This document shows positions 50,079 through 61,661 of a stretch of 64,000 nucleotides of DNA, piece by piece. Numbering within the stretch: the stretch's first letter is position 1; every line of letters begins with the position of its first letter. Location of the stretch: contig JAPFFF010000001.1 of assembly GCA_039105265.1 (NCBI GenBank), positions 2,232,001-2,296,000 of the forward strand, written 5' to 3'. The DNA is from Tritrichomonas musculus. Taxonomy: Eukaryota; Parabasalia; Tritrichomonadida; Tritrichomonadidae. The notes beneath the pieces are model-generated. The model was not told the origin of the DNA. It did not search any database and was given only the letters and a program-made list of their open reading frames with translations. A program made the position numbers and the translations under genes.

Positions 50079-50081
<3 letters not shown>
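49504..50081. mobile_element. 578 bp element with 142 bp identical terminal inverted repeats
   Basis: 49504-49645 and 49940-50081 are exact inverted copies (ends GGGAGATATTTTTTGCCCCC), separated by 294 AT-rich bases with no gene. The element sits between T runs (49483-49503 and 50082-50114), so the target was probably a T tract and any target duplication is hidden in it. Long, identical arms are typical of MULE-type non-autonomous elements, and MULEs are known from T. vaginalis, but the superfamily is not proven. Identity of the arms means very recent insertion or conversion. Confidence 0.8.
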
Positions 50082-50114
<33 letters not shown>

Positions 50115-50121
<7 letters not shown>

Positions 50122-50645
50122 AAGTAATTCATTTATTTTATAATACCATATTAAATAAGAAATCATCTTATAATTTAAAGCCAAAGTTACTGTTTTTTTT
50201 TTTTTTTTTTAAATTATTTAATTTGAGTGAAATGAAGAATTAATAAATCAAACAGTGAATATTATATGAAAAATGAACTCCTCAATGACATTTTTCTTTT
50301 TTTATTTATGATATTTTATTATATAAAATAATATATTTATTATATAATATAAATTTAGCATCTGCTATTCATCATCATCGCATTTATCATTATTATATTT
50401 AAATATCTTTGATATAGTCTGATTTCATTTTATTATCAATTCAAAATTACTAAAATAGAATCAGTTTTCTTATCAAATAACAATTAAATTAGATTTATAA
50501 TGCATTTATAAAACTTAGGTTTATAAATCAACTCAATAAATACATATAAACATTTCCTAGAAAGTTTGGAAAATAAATTGACACTTTTTGAAAATTTTAA
50601 AATTTTGCATTTTTCAAGAAAAGCTATCAACTTTATCATTTCGAA
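50115..50645. other. AT-rich spacer
   Basis: Second T run near 50191-50210; no gene. Confidence 0.5.
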
Positions 50646-52823
50646 ATGTTCCCAAGAATATTTTTAATAACATTTCTAACAAAACTATTATGGAACTTTA
50701 TTCAAAATTTAACTTTTTTTTATTTTTCTTTTCAAGGATACAATGAACAGGAAAGAAAAAATAGCCAAAAGTCTATTGAAAATCTTTTATTTTATTCATT
50801 AAACGATTTCAAATTTATTACAATTCATTTAAGCAGTAATAATCAAAATAATCATACTTCTTTTATCCATAATAAAGAAGAATTAAATTCGAAATTTGAA
50901 GACAAAACTAACTTAATCAATGTTAATGCGTTTTTTTGTGTTGAAAGTAAATGCCTTATAATTGAACAAATTAATATCTTAATAAATGCTTTATAATTAA
51001 ATAAACTTCAAAACCAAAAGATAACCGTCTTAAATACTGGTCCAGGATTTGATATATTTAAAAATTCGATAAACAATGATCATTTGAAAGAAGAAATATA
51101 CAATTTTTGTCTAAATTTCCAATCAGAAATCAATAAAAACAATTGAATTAATTCTTTTGAACAAAATTATTTGAAAGCAAAAGAATTCTATGAATTATCA
51201 GCAGAACAAAATAATCCAGATGCTCTATATAATTTAGGTGTTTTTTATGCAAGAGGTCAAGGTGTTGAACAAAATTATTTGAAAGCAAAACAATATTTTG
51301 AGCTCTCAGCTATAAATAAAATAATTCTGATGCATTATTCACTCTTGGAGATATTTATGAAGAAGGCTATGGAGTTCCTAAAGATCATTTAAAAGCTAAG
51401 TATTATTATGAATTGGCAGTTGAACAAAATAATTCATATGCATGCATAAAATTGGCTAAATTTTATGCAGAAGGGAATAACAAAGATTCATCAAAAATGA
51501 AAGATTTGTTGGAAAAAGCAGCTCAATATAAAAATCCAAAAGCTTTCTTAGAATTAGGGGACATTTATTATAAAGGAACAGGTGTTAGAAAGAACATTAA
51601 AGAAGCAATTAAGAATTATGAAAAAGCAGCGCAATTTAATAATCCTGATGCATATTGTAAATTAGGAAAAATATATTTCTTTGGAGAAGGAGTTGAACAA
51701 GATTTAAAAAAAGGAGAAAGATATTTTGAATATTCAGCACAATTAAAAAACCTCGAAGATTTCTTTTATTTAGGTTATTTTTATTCTGATGGTATTTTAT
51801 TTGATATTAATATTCAAAAAGCTATTTATAATTTAGAGAAATGCACAGAAAGTAAATACGAAAATTATTTAATTAATCTTCCTAGTAATGGAATAAATTA
51901 TGAATCAAAAAGATACAATTGCTTTTATTATCGATCAATGAATGACCTTGGACTAATTTACTTAACAGTTTTAAATGATATTGATAAAGCAATTGAAAAT
52001 ATTAAAGAAGCAGCATTTGGTGAATATCCATTTGCACAAAACAATTATGGCTTACTATATCAATTCTATTTGAACAATCAAGAAAATGCGAATTATTTTT
52101 ACCATCGATCATCAAAACATCAATTTGCACTTGCAGAATACAATCTTGGATACTTGAATGAAAAAGATGGAAAAAAAAGAAGAAGCGATTAAATACTATA
52201 TTCAAGCATCAGAACATGAATATGCTCCCATAGAATTTCAAGGATTGATTCAAAATGACATAAGACTTAATATATCCAAAATTTTTATCATTTTTTATAC
52301 AAACTTAAAGCTTGCGGTTAATTGTTATGTAAAATCAGAACTTATTGAATGCAAAAAATATTTCCTCAAATCATTTGAAAGATTTATTGATTTGAGTAAA
52401 AATCACATTCAATTCTTATTTGAGTACGTATTAAAAATGAGAGGAAATCTCTTTTCCATACTTAAATTCCATGTATTTTTCAATCCAATATTTAATTTTA
52501 TCAATCAACCAAACTTGATATCAAAAGATGAATTATTTGAAATAATTAACCAATCAAAATTACTTGTTATAATAGTGTTCAACAAAAATGAAACAAAAGA
52601 AACCTGCAAATGTGATTACAAAAAAGAAAAAGAAAATGAAGGCAAAAAGAAAATTAACTTTGATGAAGATTTATATGAAATGATAAAGAAAAAATGTTTC
52701 GCAAAAAAACTAATCCAAAACAATGCTGATTTTATACATTCTAAAGAAGTATCAAAATGCAAAAATGTTGTTAATAATGAAAAAGAAGAAGAAGAAGAAA
52801 CACCAACAGAAGACATAAATTAA
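50646..52823 (+). pseudogene. Sel1-repeat protein gene, broken
   Basis: A single decayed gene read through several frames. The N-terminal region (MFPRIFLITFLTKLLWNFIQ... and LNTGPGFDIFKNS) has two in-frame stops at about 50994 and 51143. Sel1 repeats begin at 51171 (YLKAKEFYELSAEQNNPDAL, YNLGVFYARGQGVEQN), shift frame near 51320, and continue to 52192 with AAQYKNPKAFLELGDIYYKGTGV and PDAYCKLGKIYFFGEGVEQD. A second shift lies in the A run near 52170, after which EEAIKYYIQASEHEYAPIEFQG leads into a roughly 200-residue tail. Sel1 (SLR) proteins are tandem helical scaffolds. The shifts fall in A-rich runs, so an assembly check is worthwhile; the extra stops argue for a true pseudogene. Confidence 0.75.
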
Positions 52824-54789
52824 TAACGGTTTTTTCTTGTAGTAATTATTGCGATACAAGCAAAAATCAGGCTGCTTATTTATATATAAATGGTGAAAGT
52901 ATTGACCAGTTTATACTTCAACCGCTGAAAATTCTGAAAAGGAATAAAGCAATTTTTTTTGAATAAACTTGTATTCAACTTAAATTTTTCTAATCGATAT
53001 TTGTAAACTTGAGTTTTTTGTATAAATGCATAAATTATATGCATTTTTACTTATGTTTTAATAAATATAATATAATTTTTAAAAGCATGGAAATAGATGT
53101 TTGCTTACTTGTTTTCTTATTATATTTGTTTGCATTCTTTCGTTTCTCATCATAAATTATATGAATTTTTACTTATGATTAAATATTTTATAATATAAAA
53201 CAAATAAGGAGATTTTTACTTGCTTTTTATTATATATTTATATATACTTTCATTTTCCATCATAAATTATTGTATGCCAGCTTTTTTTGTTAATATTTTT
53301 ATGTTTTTTTTAGAAAAGCATTTGCTATTTTTTAATTCAATTAATTGAATGAATAAAAATTCTAAAAATTTTAAAATGTTAAAAATGCGTTATATAAAAC
53401 CAACAAAAACGAAATATAGCATTTAGTAAAACATATATAGAAAAAAAGCATAGAAAATAATTGAGAGGGAAGATTTTTTGAGTGCATTTTATATTTTCGC
53501 TAAAATGTATTCAAATTTGAAATAAACAAATTGAAAGAATTTCAGATGCACACAAAAAGCAAGATTATTTTTTCTATGATATTGAAAAATCAACTTCATA
53601 ACGTATTATCTTCAAAGCTTTGTTATTGATGATTATGTTGTAAATGAGCAAGGATTAGTTTGATTTGAAGTTATTATAATATTATACTAATATAATTCAA
53701 TTTTGTGAACATTTACTATTTAATAAAATAAAAAAATCTCAATTATTTCAATTCGCTCACAAAAGTATCATATCGTCTTTTTAAAAACCTTATACTCTTC
53801 TTAAATAACCAACTTACTGTATTATTGAGAGCAGTATCAGATTATTTAACTTACTTTAATCGTTTGCTCGTTTATTATTATCTGGAAAGGATAAAAATAT
53901 ATTCATTTTTTTTTTTAATTTTAATATTACGATCATAATTATATAAAAATCGAATAATACGATCATAATTTCAATTATTATTAATATTTTCTGTTACAAA
54001 AGTGGGGCGACTGTATATTTTTTTAAGATTATTTAATTAAATTCTTATGAAAAGTTGCTAGGCTTATTAATTAATTCCCAACTTTTCGAAAAAGTTTATT
54101 TTCTTTATTTATTCAATTATAAGTGAAAAAAATTGGCCTTTCGTAAAATTTTTTTTTTCTTTATTCAATTATTATTTTGCTAATATAATACTAATATCAT
54201 ACAATATTTAAGATATGAACAAATATTTATTTTAGATATGTAAAATAATAAATATTGAAAATAATTTTTTTATTTTTATTATTCCATTTTTGAAGCTTTA
54301 TGAAAAATCTCAGATAAATCTCAAAATAAATGTTTCATTCAAAATATTTTTTCCTTTGAATATAATTTCCTTTTTGAATGTTTTTTTTTTTTTTGTATAG
54401 TTAAATCAATTTTTTAAGAAAAATAAATTTGCTTAAAAATTAATTTTAATATTCCATATATGTAAAATAGACGATCAACCTTGATAAATATTATTATAAT
54501 AACATTCTAATAAATTAACAAGAAATTAATCAATTGGTATTTTAAAGAAAAAACGAAGATATTACTTAAATTAGAATTTTTCTCTATTGTTTTTTTTTTT
54601 TTTGAATACGTAAAGAAAATTATAAATCTCTTTTTTGTATTTTTTAAAATAATTTTATTTCATAAATACAAATCCCGTGGTTTGTAAACAATATTTCATA
54701 TTCAATTTTTGAATTTAACAAAATCTCTAGATATATTTTGAATAGTAATTTTATTTATTTGAATATGACTCAAAAAGTTTAATTATTTT
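52824..54789. other. AT-rich spacer upstream of the surface protein gene
   Basis: About 2 kb without genes. It contains the direct repeats at 53029-53275 listed separately, and T runs near 54380 and 54592. Confidence 0.6.
53029..53275. repeat. Diverged direct repeats, periods about 122 and 110
   Basis: The phrase cataaattatatg(c/a)attttt recurs at 53029 and 53151, and cataaattat again at 53261, followed in the first two by similar sequence (tgcttacttg / ttacttgctt). Short tandem duplication of spacer DNA. Confidence 0.5.
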
Positions 54790-57700
54790 ATGCTTCTTTT
54801 TGCAATATTAACTTTTATAGGTTCAAATAAACAAAAGATTCAGAAAGAAAAACTAATAAATAACATCAACTACATTGATGAGCCATCACCAACACCAAGT
54901 CCAACACCAGAAGCGATTCCACTTTCGATTGGCCTAGGTCAAATGACGAAGACAAATGATATTTTATGTTCAGATAATTCATGTCCAAGTGGTGACAATT
55001 TACCAACAGGTTCATATGACATTAATTCACCAACATTTTATCAATGTGGAACGATCTGCAACACTAGTTCAGGCACATTTGAATATAACTTCAAAGGAGT
55101 TAAATTTGGAATAATTGGTACCAAAACACCAGATCATCATTCATTCAAAGTTGATATTGATGGAACGATTACCGAAATCAGCACCTACAAAGACACACGA
55201 GAAGAATATTCCACACTTTATGTATCAGAAGATCTTGAATACAAAGATCACAATATCAAGATCATAGGCAATAATGAATTATATGAACTTTACAAACTTG
55301 TTTACTGGCCACATTTATATGCTAGACGATTGAATGCCACTGACTTTGCAGAACAAACAGGCACATGGAATACACAATCAGATCTTGTTGGGGGTCTTCG
55401 CCATTATGCATTTGAAGATGGCACAACAGATTCTATTAAATCCAGAATATGGACATCTCATGTTTGGTTTTATGGATCGAAGTGTGGTTGGTGTGAACAC
55501 TTTGATATGTCAATTGGTGATGATATCAAAGAGAAACTTGAACTAAAAGAAGGATCCAGCAGTGAACGATTTGACACCATTTTAATCTATGAATCGAATG
55601 AATTAGGATTAAATTACTATGATGTCAAATTAGAATCACCAGGTGATGCCACATTGAATTGTATTTTTTACATTGATGAACCAGGACTACCACCAAGTCC
55701 AACACCAGAAGCGATTCCACTTTCGATTGGCCTAGGTCAAATGACGAAGACAAATGATATTTTATGTTCAGATAATTCATGTCCAAGTGGTGACAATTTA
55801 CCAACAGGTTCATATGACATTAATTCACCAACATTTTATCAATGTGGAATGATCTGCAACACTAGTTCAGGCACATTTGAATATAACTTCAAAGGAGTTA
55901 AATTTGGAATAATTGGTACCAAAACACCAGATCATCATTCATTCAAAGTTGATATTGATGGAACGATTACCGAAATCAGCACATACAAAGACACACGAGA
56001 AGAATATTCCACACTTTATGTATCAGAAGATCTTGAATACAAAGATCACAATATCAAGATCATAGGCAATAATGAATTGATTGAACTTTACAAACTTGTT
56101 TACTGGCCACATTTATATGCTAAACGATTGAATGCCACTGACTTTGCAGAACAAACAGGCACATGGAAAACTCAATCAGATCTTGTTGGAGGTCTTCGTC
56201 ATTATGCAACTCAAGATTCTACAATAGATTCTATTAAATCAGTAATTCCATTCTCGAAAGTATGGATTTATGGATCGAAATGTTCATGGTGTAATCACTT
56301 TAATATGACACTTGGTGACATCAATCAAAAACTAGAACTAAACAGTCCAGGACGAACAGATACGATACTTCTCTATGAATCTGATGAATTCATAAGTGAA
56401 GAATACAAGATTGAATTCTCATCACCAGGTGATGCCACATTGAATTGTATTTTTTACATTGATGAGCCATCACCACCACCAAGTCCAACACCAAAATCGA
56501 TTCCACTTTCGATTGGCCTAGGTCAAATGACGAAGACAAATGATATTTTATGTTCAGATAATTCATGTCCAAGTGGTGACAATTTACCAACAGGTTCATA
56601 TGACATTAATTCACCAACATTTTATCAATGTGGAACGATCTGCAACACTAGTTCAGGCACATTTGAATATAACTTCAAAGGAGTTAAATTTGGAATAATT
56701 GGTACAGCATCTCCGAAATCATACTCATTTACTGTTGAAATTGATGGTCAAGACACGAAAGTTAACACACACAAAGCGACAGCAAACGAATATTTCACAC
56801 TTTATGTATCAGAAGATCTTGAATACAAAGATCACAATATCAAAATCAAAGGCAACAATGAATTGATTGAACTTTACAAACTTGTTTACTGGCCACATTT
56901 ATATGCTAGACGATTGAATGCCACTGACTTTGCAGAACAAACAGGCACATGGAATACACAATCAGATCTTGTTGGGGGTCTTCGCCATTATGCATTTGAA
57001 GATGGCACAACAGATTCTATTAAATCCAGAATATGGACATCTCATGTTTGGTTTTATGGATCGAAGTGTGGTTGGTGTGAACACTTTGATATGTCAATTG
57101 GTGATGATATCAAAGAGAAACTTGAACTAAAAGAAGGATCCAGCAGTGAACGATTTGACACCATTTTAATCTATGAATCGAATGAATTAGGATTAAATTA
57201 CTATGATGTCAAATTAGAATCACCAGGTGATGCCACATTGAATTGTATTTTTTACATTGATGAACCAGGACTACCACCAAGTCCAACACCAGAAGCGATT
57301 CCACTTTCGATTGGCCTAGGTCAAATGACGAAGACAAATGATATTTTATGTTCAGATAATTCATGTCCAAGTGGTGACAATTTACCAACAGGTTCATATG
57401 ACATTAATTCACCAACATTTTATCAATGTGGAATGATCTGCAACACTAGTTCAGGCACATTTGAATATAACTTCAAAGGAGTTAAATTTGGAATAATTGG
57501 TACCAAAACACCAGATCATCATTCATTCAAAGTTGATATTGATGGAACGATTACCGAAATCAGCACATACAAAGACACACGAGAAGAATATTCCACACTT
57601 TATGTATCAGAAGATCTTGAATACAAAGATCACAATATCAAGATCATAGGCAATAATGAATTGATTGAACTTTACAAACTTGTTTACTGGCCACATTTAT

Positions 57701-60693
57701 ATGCTAAACGATTGAATGCCACTGACTTTGCAGAACAAACAGGCACATGGAAAACTCAATCAGATCTTGTTGGAGGTCTTCGTCATTATGCAACTCAAGA
57801 TTCTACAATAGATTCTATTAAATCAGTAATTCCATTCTCGAAAGTATGGATTTATGGATCGAAATGTTCATGGTGTAATCACTTTAATATGACACTTGGT
57901 GACATCAATCAAAAACTAGAACTAAACAGTCCAGGACGAACAGATACGATACTTCTCTATGAATCTGATGAATTCATAAGTGAAGAATACAAGATTGAAT
58001 TCTCATCACCAGGTGATGCCACATTGAATTGTATTTTTTACATTGATGAGCCATCACCACCACCAAGTCCAACACCAAAATCGATTCCACTTTCGATTGG
58101 CCTAGGTCAAATGACGAAGACAAATGATATTTTATGTTCAGATAATTCATGTCCAAGTGGTGACAATTTACCAACAGGTTCATATGACATTAATTCACCA
58201 ACATTTTATCAATGTGGAACGATCTGCAACACTAGTTCAGGCACATTTGAATATAACTTCAAAGGAGTTAAATTTGGAATAATTGGTACAGCATCTCCGA
58301 AATCATACTCATTTACTGTTGAAATTGATGGTCAAGACACGAAAGTTAACACACACAAAGCGACAGCAAACGAATATTCCACACTTTATGTATCAGAAGA
58401 TCTTGAATACAAAGATCACAATATCAAAATCAAAGGCAACAATGAATTATATGAACTTTACAAACTTGTTTACTGGCCACATTTATATGCTAGACGATTG
58501 AATGCCACTGACTTTGCAGAACAAACAGGCACATGGAATACACAATCAGATCTTGTTGGAGGTCTTCGTCATTATGCATTTGAAGATGGCACAACAGATT
58601 CTATTAAATCCAGAATATGGACATCTCATGTTTGGTTTTATGGATCGAAGTGTGGTTGGTGTGAACACTTTGATATGTCAATTGGTGATGATATCAAAGA
58701 GAAACTTGAACTAAAAGAAGGATCCAGCAGTGAACGATTTGACACCATTTTAATCTATGAATCGAATGAATTAGGATTAAATTACTATGATGTCAAATTA
58801 GAATCACCAGGTGATGCCACATTGAATTGTATTTTTTACATTGATGAACCAGGACCACCACCAAGTCCAACACCAGAAGCGATTCCACTTTCGATTGGCC
58901 TAGGTCAAATGACGAAGACAAATGATATTTTATGTTCAGATAATTCATGTCCAAGTGGTGACAATTTACCAACAGGTTCATATGACATTAATTCACCAAC
59001 ATTTTATCAATGTGGAACGATCTGCAACACTAGTTCAGGCACATTTGAATATAACTTCAAAGGAGTTAAATTTGGAATAATTGGTACCAAAACACCAGAT
59101 CATCATTCATTCAAAGTTGATATTGATGGAACGATTACCGAAATCAGCACATACAAAGACACACGAGAAGAATATTCCACACTTTATGTATCAGAAGATC
59201 TTGAATACAAAGATCACAATATCAAGATCATAGGCAACAATGAATTGATTGAACTTTACAAACTTGTTTACTGGCCACATTTATATGCTAAACGATTGAA
59301 TGCCACTGACTTTGCAGAACAAACAGGCACATGGAAAACTCAATCAGATCTTGTTGGAGGTCTTCGTCATTATGCAACAAATGATGAATCACCAGGTGAT
59401 TCAATCAAATCTAGAATTTCAACAAGTTACATTTGGATTTATGGCACCAAATGTTCATGGTGTCATTCATTTGACCTTACAATTGGTGATGATATTAAAG
59501 AGAATCTAAATCTTAATCAAGGCCCACAAGGTCAACGATATGACACACTTTTAATCTATGAAACCAAAGAATTAGAGCCAAAATATTATGATGTCAAATT
59601 AGTATCATCAGGAGATGCCACATTGAATTGCATCTACTACATCGAATTTAAATCTGAAGAAATAACTAAAAATGATTGTGGCGATAACAAACGATGTGAA
59701 TATGAAGAAACAGAAAACAAACCAGTTAATGTTTACATTAATGCAACAATATTTAATAATATGAAAGAAGATGTTGATGGTAGCGCCATTCACATTATCA
59801 ACGCAGGATTACGCTGCAATAAATCATCCTTTACTGATTGTGGAACAGGCAACAAAGTTGGTGGTGCAATTTATCTCAAAAACGATTTAGATTTCGAATT
59901 GAATGTAGTTATCTTAGAACATATAACTTTCAACAATTGCCAAGCCAAATATGGTGGTGCTGTTTACATCTATTCAAAATCAGAATTGAGCCCCATAATT
60001 GTTTTTGATTGCAAATTTATTGGAAATAGAGCAACAGGCAGCACCAGTGACGATGCATATGGAGGAAGTGCAATTTATCTTGCTGTTTCGAATTCAGATT
60101 TGACTAGCAATTTGTTCCAAGGCAACAAAGGAAAAGGTGGTGCTATCAAAATTGTTGATCTTTTTGGAAGTAATAACAAAGCAATGCTTATGAATAAGAA
60201 AGAAGCCTCATTGATTATTTCAAAGTGCTCGTTTGACATTAATTCAGAATCTGATTGTTCTTTGTTTTACATCAGCGGAAAATATGGTTCTTTGGTTGAA
60301 TTAAAAGACTCAGTGTTCACTGGAAAATTGTCATCAAAATCTCATTATATAAAAGGCTTGATGGCCGATAAAGAAGCACCAAAACTTTTAGTAAACAATT
60401 GCAAATTTGCTGATAATCCAAAGAAATCATTTAGTAATCTCGATTTATTAAGTATCGACTTGAAGAATCAAATATTCGAAGAAAACATTGATGATGTCCT
60501 TAATAAGAATAAAAATAAGAAGACAAAATTAATGTCTAATGAATTGATGCTTGCTGCTTCAGTTTTTATATCTGCTCTTGCTTTGGTTGTTCTTGTTTTG
60601 GCGATGATCATTAAAAAGAAGAGTCAGAATGATTTAGATGAAATGGATACTCAAGCAATAAATATTGATAGTTTTATTGATTCTTCACTTTAA
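54790..60693 (+). CDS. Giant repetitive type-I membrane surface protein
   Basis: 1967 codons. A weak N-terminal signal segment (MLLFAILTFIGSN) leads to a Pro/Ser/Thr hinge (PSPTPSPTP) repeated before each unit. Six units of 262-266 residues start near residues 42, 308, 570, 836, 1098 and 1364 (each IPLSIGLGQMTKTNDILC). Every unit has the Cys pattern CSDNSC, QCGxIC and GSKCxWC, the last pair suggesting disulfides, and looks like two beta-sandwich halves. Units alternate in type (A B A B A C). After residue about 1620 a right-handed beta-helix-like region follows, with GGAIYL, GGAVYI, FIGNRA and FQGNKGKGGAIKI motifs like polymorphic outer-membrane protein repeats. A transmembrane span (about 1920-1942) and a 24-residue acidic tail end it. 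Probable adhesion or coat protein; family not named. Confidence 0.88.
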   Translation: MLLFAILTFIGSNKQKIQKEKLINNINYIDEPSPTPSPTPEAIPLSIGLGQMTKTNDILCSDNSCPSGDNLPTGSYDINSPTFYQCGTICNTSSGTFEYNFKGVKFGIIGTKTPDHHSFKVDIDGTITEISTYKDTREEYSTLYVSEDLEYKDHNIKIIGNNELYELYKLVYWPHLYARRLNATDFAEQTGTWNTQSDLVGGLRHYAFEDGTTDSIKSRIWTSHVWFYGSKCGWCEHFDMSIGDDIKEKLELKEGSSSERFDTILIYESNELGLNYYDVKLESPGDATLNCIFYIDEPGLPPSPTPEAIPLSIGLGQMTKTNDILCSDNSCPSGDNLPTGSYDINSPTFYQCGMICNTSSGTFEYNFKGVKFGIIGTKTPDHHSFKVDIDGTITEISTYKDTREEYSTLYVSEDLEYKDHNIKIIGNNELIELYKLVYWPHLYAKRLNATDFAEQTGTWKTQSDLVGGLRHYATQDSTIDSIKSVIPFSKVWIYGSKCSWCNHFNMTLGDINQKLELNSPGRTDTILLYESDEFISEEYKIEFSSPGDATLNCIFYIDEPSPPPSPTPKSIPLSIGLGQMTKTNDILCSDNSCPSGDNLPTGSYDINSPTFYQCGTICNTSSGTFEYNFKGVKFGIIGTASPKSYSFTVEIDGQDTKVNTHKATANEYFTLYVSEDLEYKDHNIKIKGNNELIELYKLVYWPHLYARRLNATDFAEQTGTWNTQSDLVGGLRHYAFEDGTTDSIKSRIWTSHVWFYGSKCGWCEHFDMSIGDDIKEKLELKEGSSSERFDTILIYESNELGLNYYDVKLESPGDATLNCIFYIDEPGLPPSPTPEAIPLSIGLGQMTKTNDILCSDNSCPSGDNLPTGSYDINSPTFYQCGMICNTSSGTFEYNFKGVKFGIIGTKTPDHHSFKVDIDGTITEISTYKDTREEYSTLYVSEDLEYKDHNIKIIGNNELIELYKLVYWPHLYAKRLNATDFAEQTGTWKTQSDLVGGLRHYATQDSTIDSIKSVIPFSKVWIYGSKCSWCNHFNMTLGDINQKLELNSPGRTDTILLYESDEFISEEYKIEFSSPGDATLNCIFYIDEPSPPPSPTPKSIPLSIGLGQMTKTNDILCSDNSCPSGDNLPTGSYDINSPTFYQCGTICNTSSGTFEYNFKGVKFGIIGTASPKSYSFTVEIDGQDTKVNTHKATANEYSTLYVSEDLEYKDHNIKIKGNNELYELYKLVYWPHLYARRLNATDFAEQTGTWNTQSDLVGGLRHYAFEDGTTDSIKSRIWTSHVWFYGSKCGWCEHFDMSIGDDIKEKLELKEGSSSERFDTILIYESNELGLNYYDVKLESPGDATLNCIFYIDEPGPPPSPTPEAIPLSIGLGQMTKTNDILCSDNSCPSGDNLPTGSYDINSPTFYQCGTICNTSSGTFEYNFKGVKFGIIGTKTPDHHSFKVDIDGTITEISTYKDTREEYSTLYVSEDLEYKDHNIKIIGNNELIELYKLVYWPHLYAKRLNATDFAEQTGTWKTQSDLVGGLRHYATNDESPGDSIKSRISTSYIWIYGTKCSWCHSFDLTIGDDIKENLNLNQGPQGQRYDTLLIYETKELEPKYYDVKLVSSGDATLNCIYYIEFKSEEITKNDCGDNKRCEYEETENKPVNVYINATIFNNMKEDVDGSAIHIINAGLRCNKSSFTDCGTGNKVGGAIYLKNDLDFELNVVILEHITFNNCQAKYGGAVYIYSKSELSPIIVFDCKFIGNRATGSTSDDAYGGSAIYLAVSNSDLTSNLFQGNKGKGGAIKIVDLFGSNNKAMLMNKKEASLIISKCSFDINSESDCSLFYISGKYGSLVELKDSVFTGKLSSKSHYIKGLMADKEAPKLLVNNCKFADNPKKSFSNLDLLSIDLKNQIFEENIDDVLNKNKNKKTKLMSNELMLAASVFISALALVVLVLAMIIKKKSQNDLDEMDTQAINIDSFIDSSL
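54913..59645 (+). repeat. Higher-order tandem repeat (1584 bp dimers of 798 and 786 bp)
   Basis: Unit starts at 54913, 55711, 56497, 57295, 58081 and 58879, alternating spacings of 798 and 786. Dimers 54913-56496 and 56497-58080 are nearly identical over most of their length, and the third differs mainly in its last unit. The block TKTPDHHSF (units 1, 2, 4, 6) versus TASPKSYSF (units 3, 5) is shuffled independently of the A/B pattern, showing gene conversion. Confidence 0.9.
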
Positions 60694-60794
60694 TGAAGAA
60701 ATAAAAAATGGTGAATTTACTAATAAGTTAATTGAATAAAAAATTCATTCTCCACTTCAAAATTGCTAATCTTGCATATTTTAAAAACATACTA

Positions 60795-60949
60795 AAGTCG
60801 GATTCAAAAGGCTTGGGACAAACTTTTTGAAAACGATAAGATCATATTTAAGAATCTTTTAGGTCAATTTGTCATGAGATGAATGATTTTTTTTCTGAGA
60901 AACATTGAAAAAAATTGAATGTTGTCCCAAGCATTTTGAATCCCGACTT
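60795..60949. mobile_element. Tc1/mariner-type miniature element (155 bp)
   Basis: Ends AAGTCGGATTCAAAAGGCTT and inverted AAGTCGGGATTCAAAATGCTT, flanked by TA on each side (60793-60794 and 60950-60951), the target duplication of Tc1/mariner elements. No coding capacity. Confidence 0.75.
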
Positions 60950-61032
60950 TATTATTGATAAACTTTGAAATTGTCTTAAATATTGAATGATTGATTTTTT
61001 AAATGCGAAAATTAAAAAACAAAGTCTACATA

Positions 61033-61639
61033 AAGTCGGATTCAATTAGCTTGGGGCAAACTTTTTAAATTACCATAGAAATCCATTCAAAAGAGTCCCA
61101 AGCTGCATTCAAGAAATTCAGAGGTTTTCTGAAAATGAAAAAGTGTCAAGCTCAAATAAAACGAAAATTAAGAAAGAAAACTTTAGAAGAAATCTTTTTA
61201 GTGAGACCATAAAGATAAAATTGAAAGTGGATAGTGATAGTTCTATGACTTTTTCTATGAAAACTCGTCTGGACAGTAAAACCTAGCATCTTATTTACTA
61301 GTCTTTAAATAGTGAATCACAACTTTTTGGCAACTGGTCACTTGGAGCTATAAAATGCTTTAATACAGGTCATTTCCAACCTAAAATGACCACCAATTTA
61401 AAGCCTAGCTTATTTATAATAATTCAATAAATTTCTATCTGGAGCATAAATATCTATTCTCGCGATGTTTTAAAGTGGTGATTATTTTTAAAAATGCTTT
61501 TTTTTGCGTATGATTTATTCATATTGCTCTTCTTGGCTTAAAATAAATGAGATTTTATTAGTATTCAATTGAAAATTTTGTTTTTCACTTTTATCAGAAT
61601 TTTTTTGAGAGAATGTCCTAAGCATTTTGAATCCGACTT
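61033..61639. mobile_element. Tc1/mariner-type non-autonomous element (607 bp)
   Basis: The same termini as the neighbour (AAGTCGGATTCAATTAGCTT at left; inverted AAGTCGGATTCAAAATGCTT at right) and TA flanks (61031-61032, 61640-61641). It is too short for a transposase of about 340 residues and no transposase reading is seen. It lies 81 bases from the first element. Confidence 0.75.
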
Positions 61640-61661
61640 TATATATAAAAAATCAAAAAAA

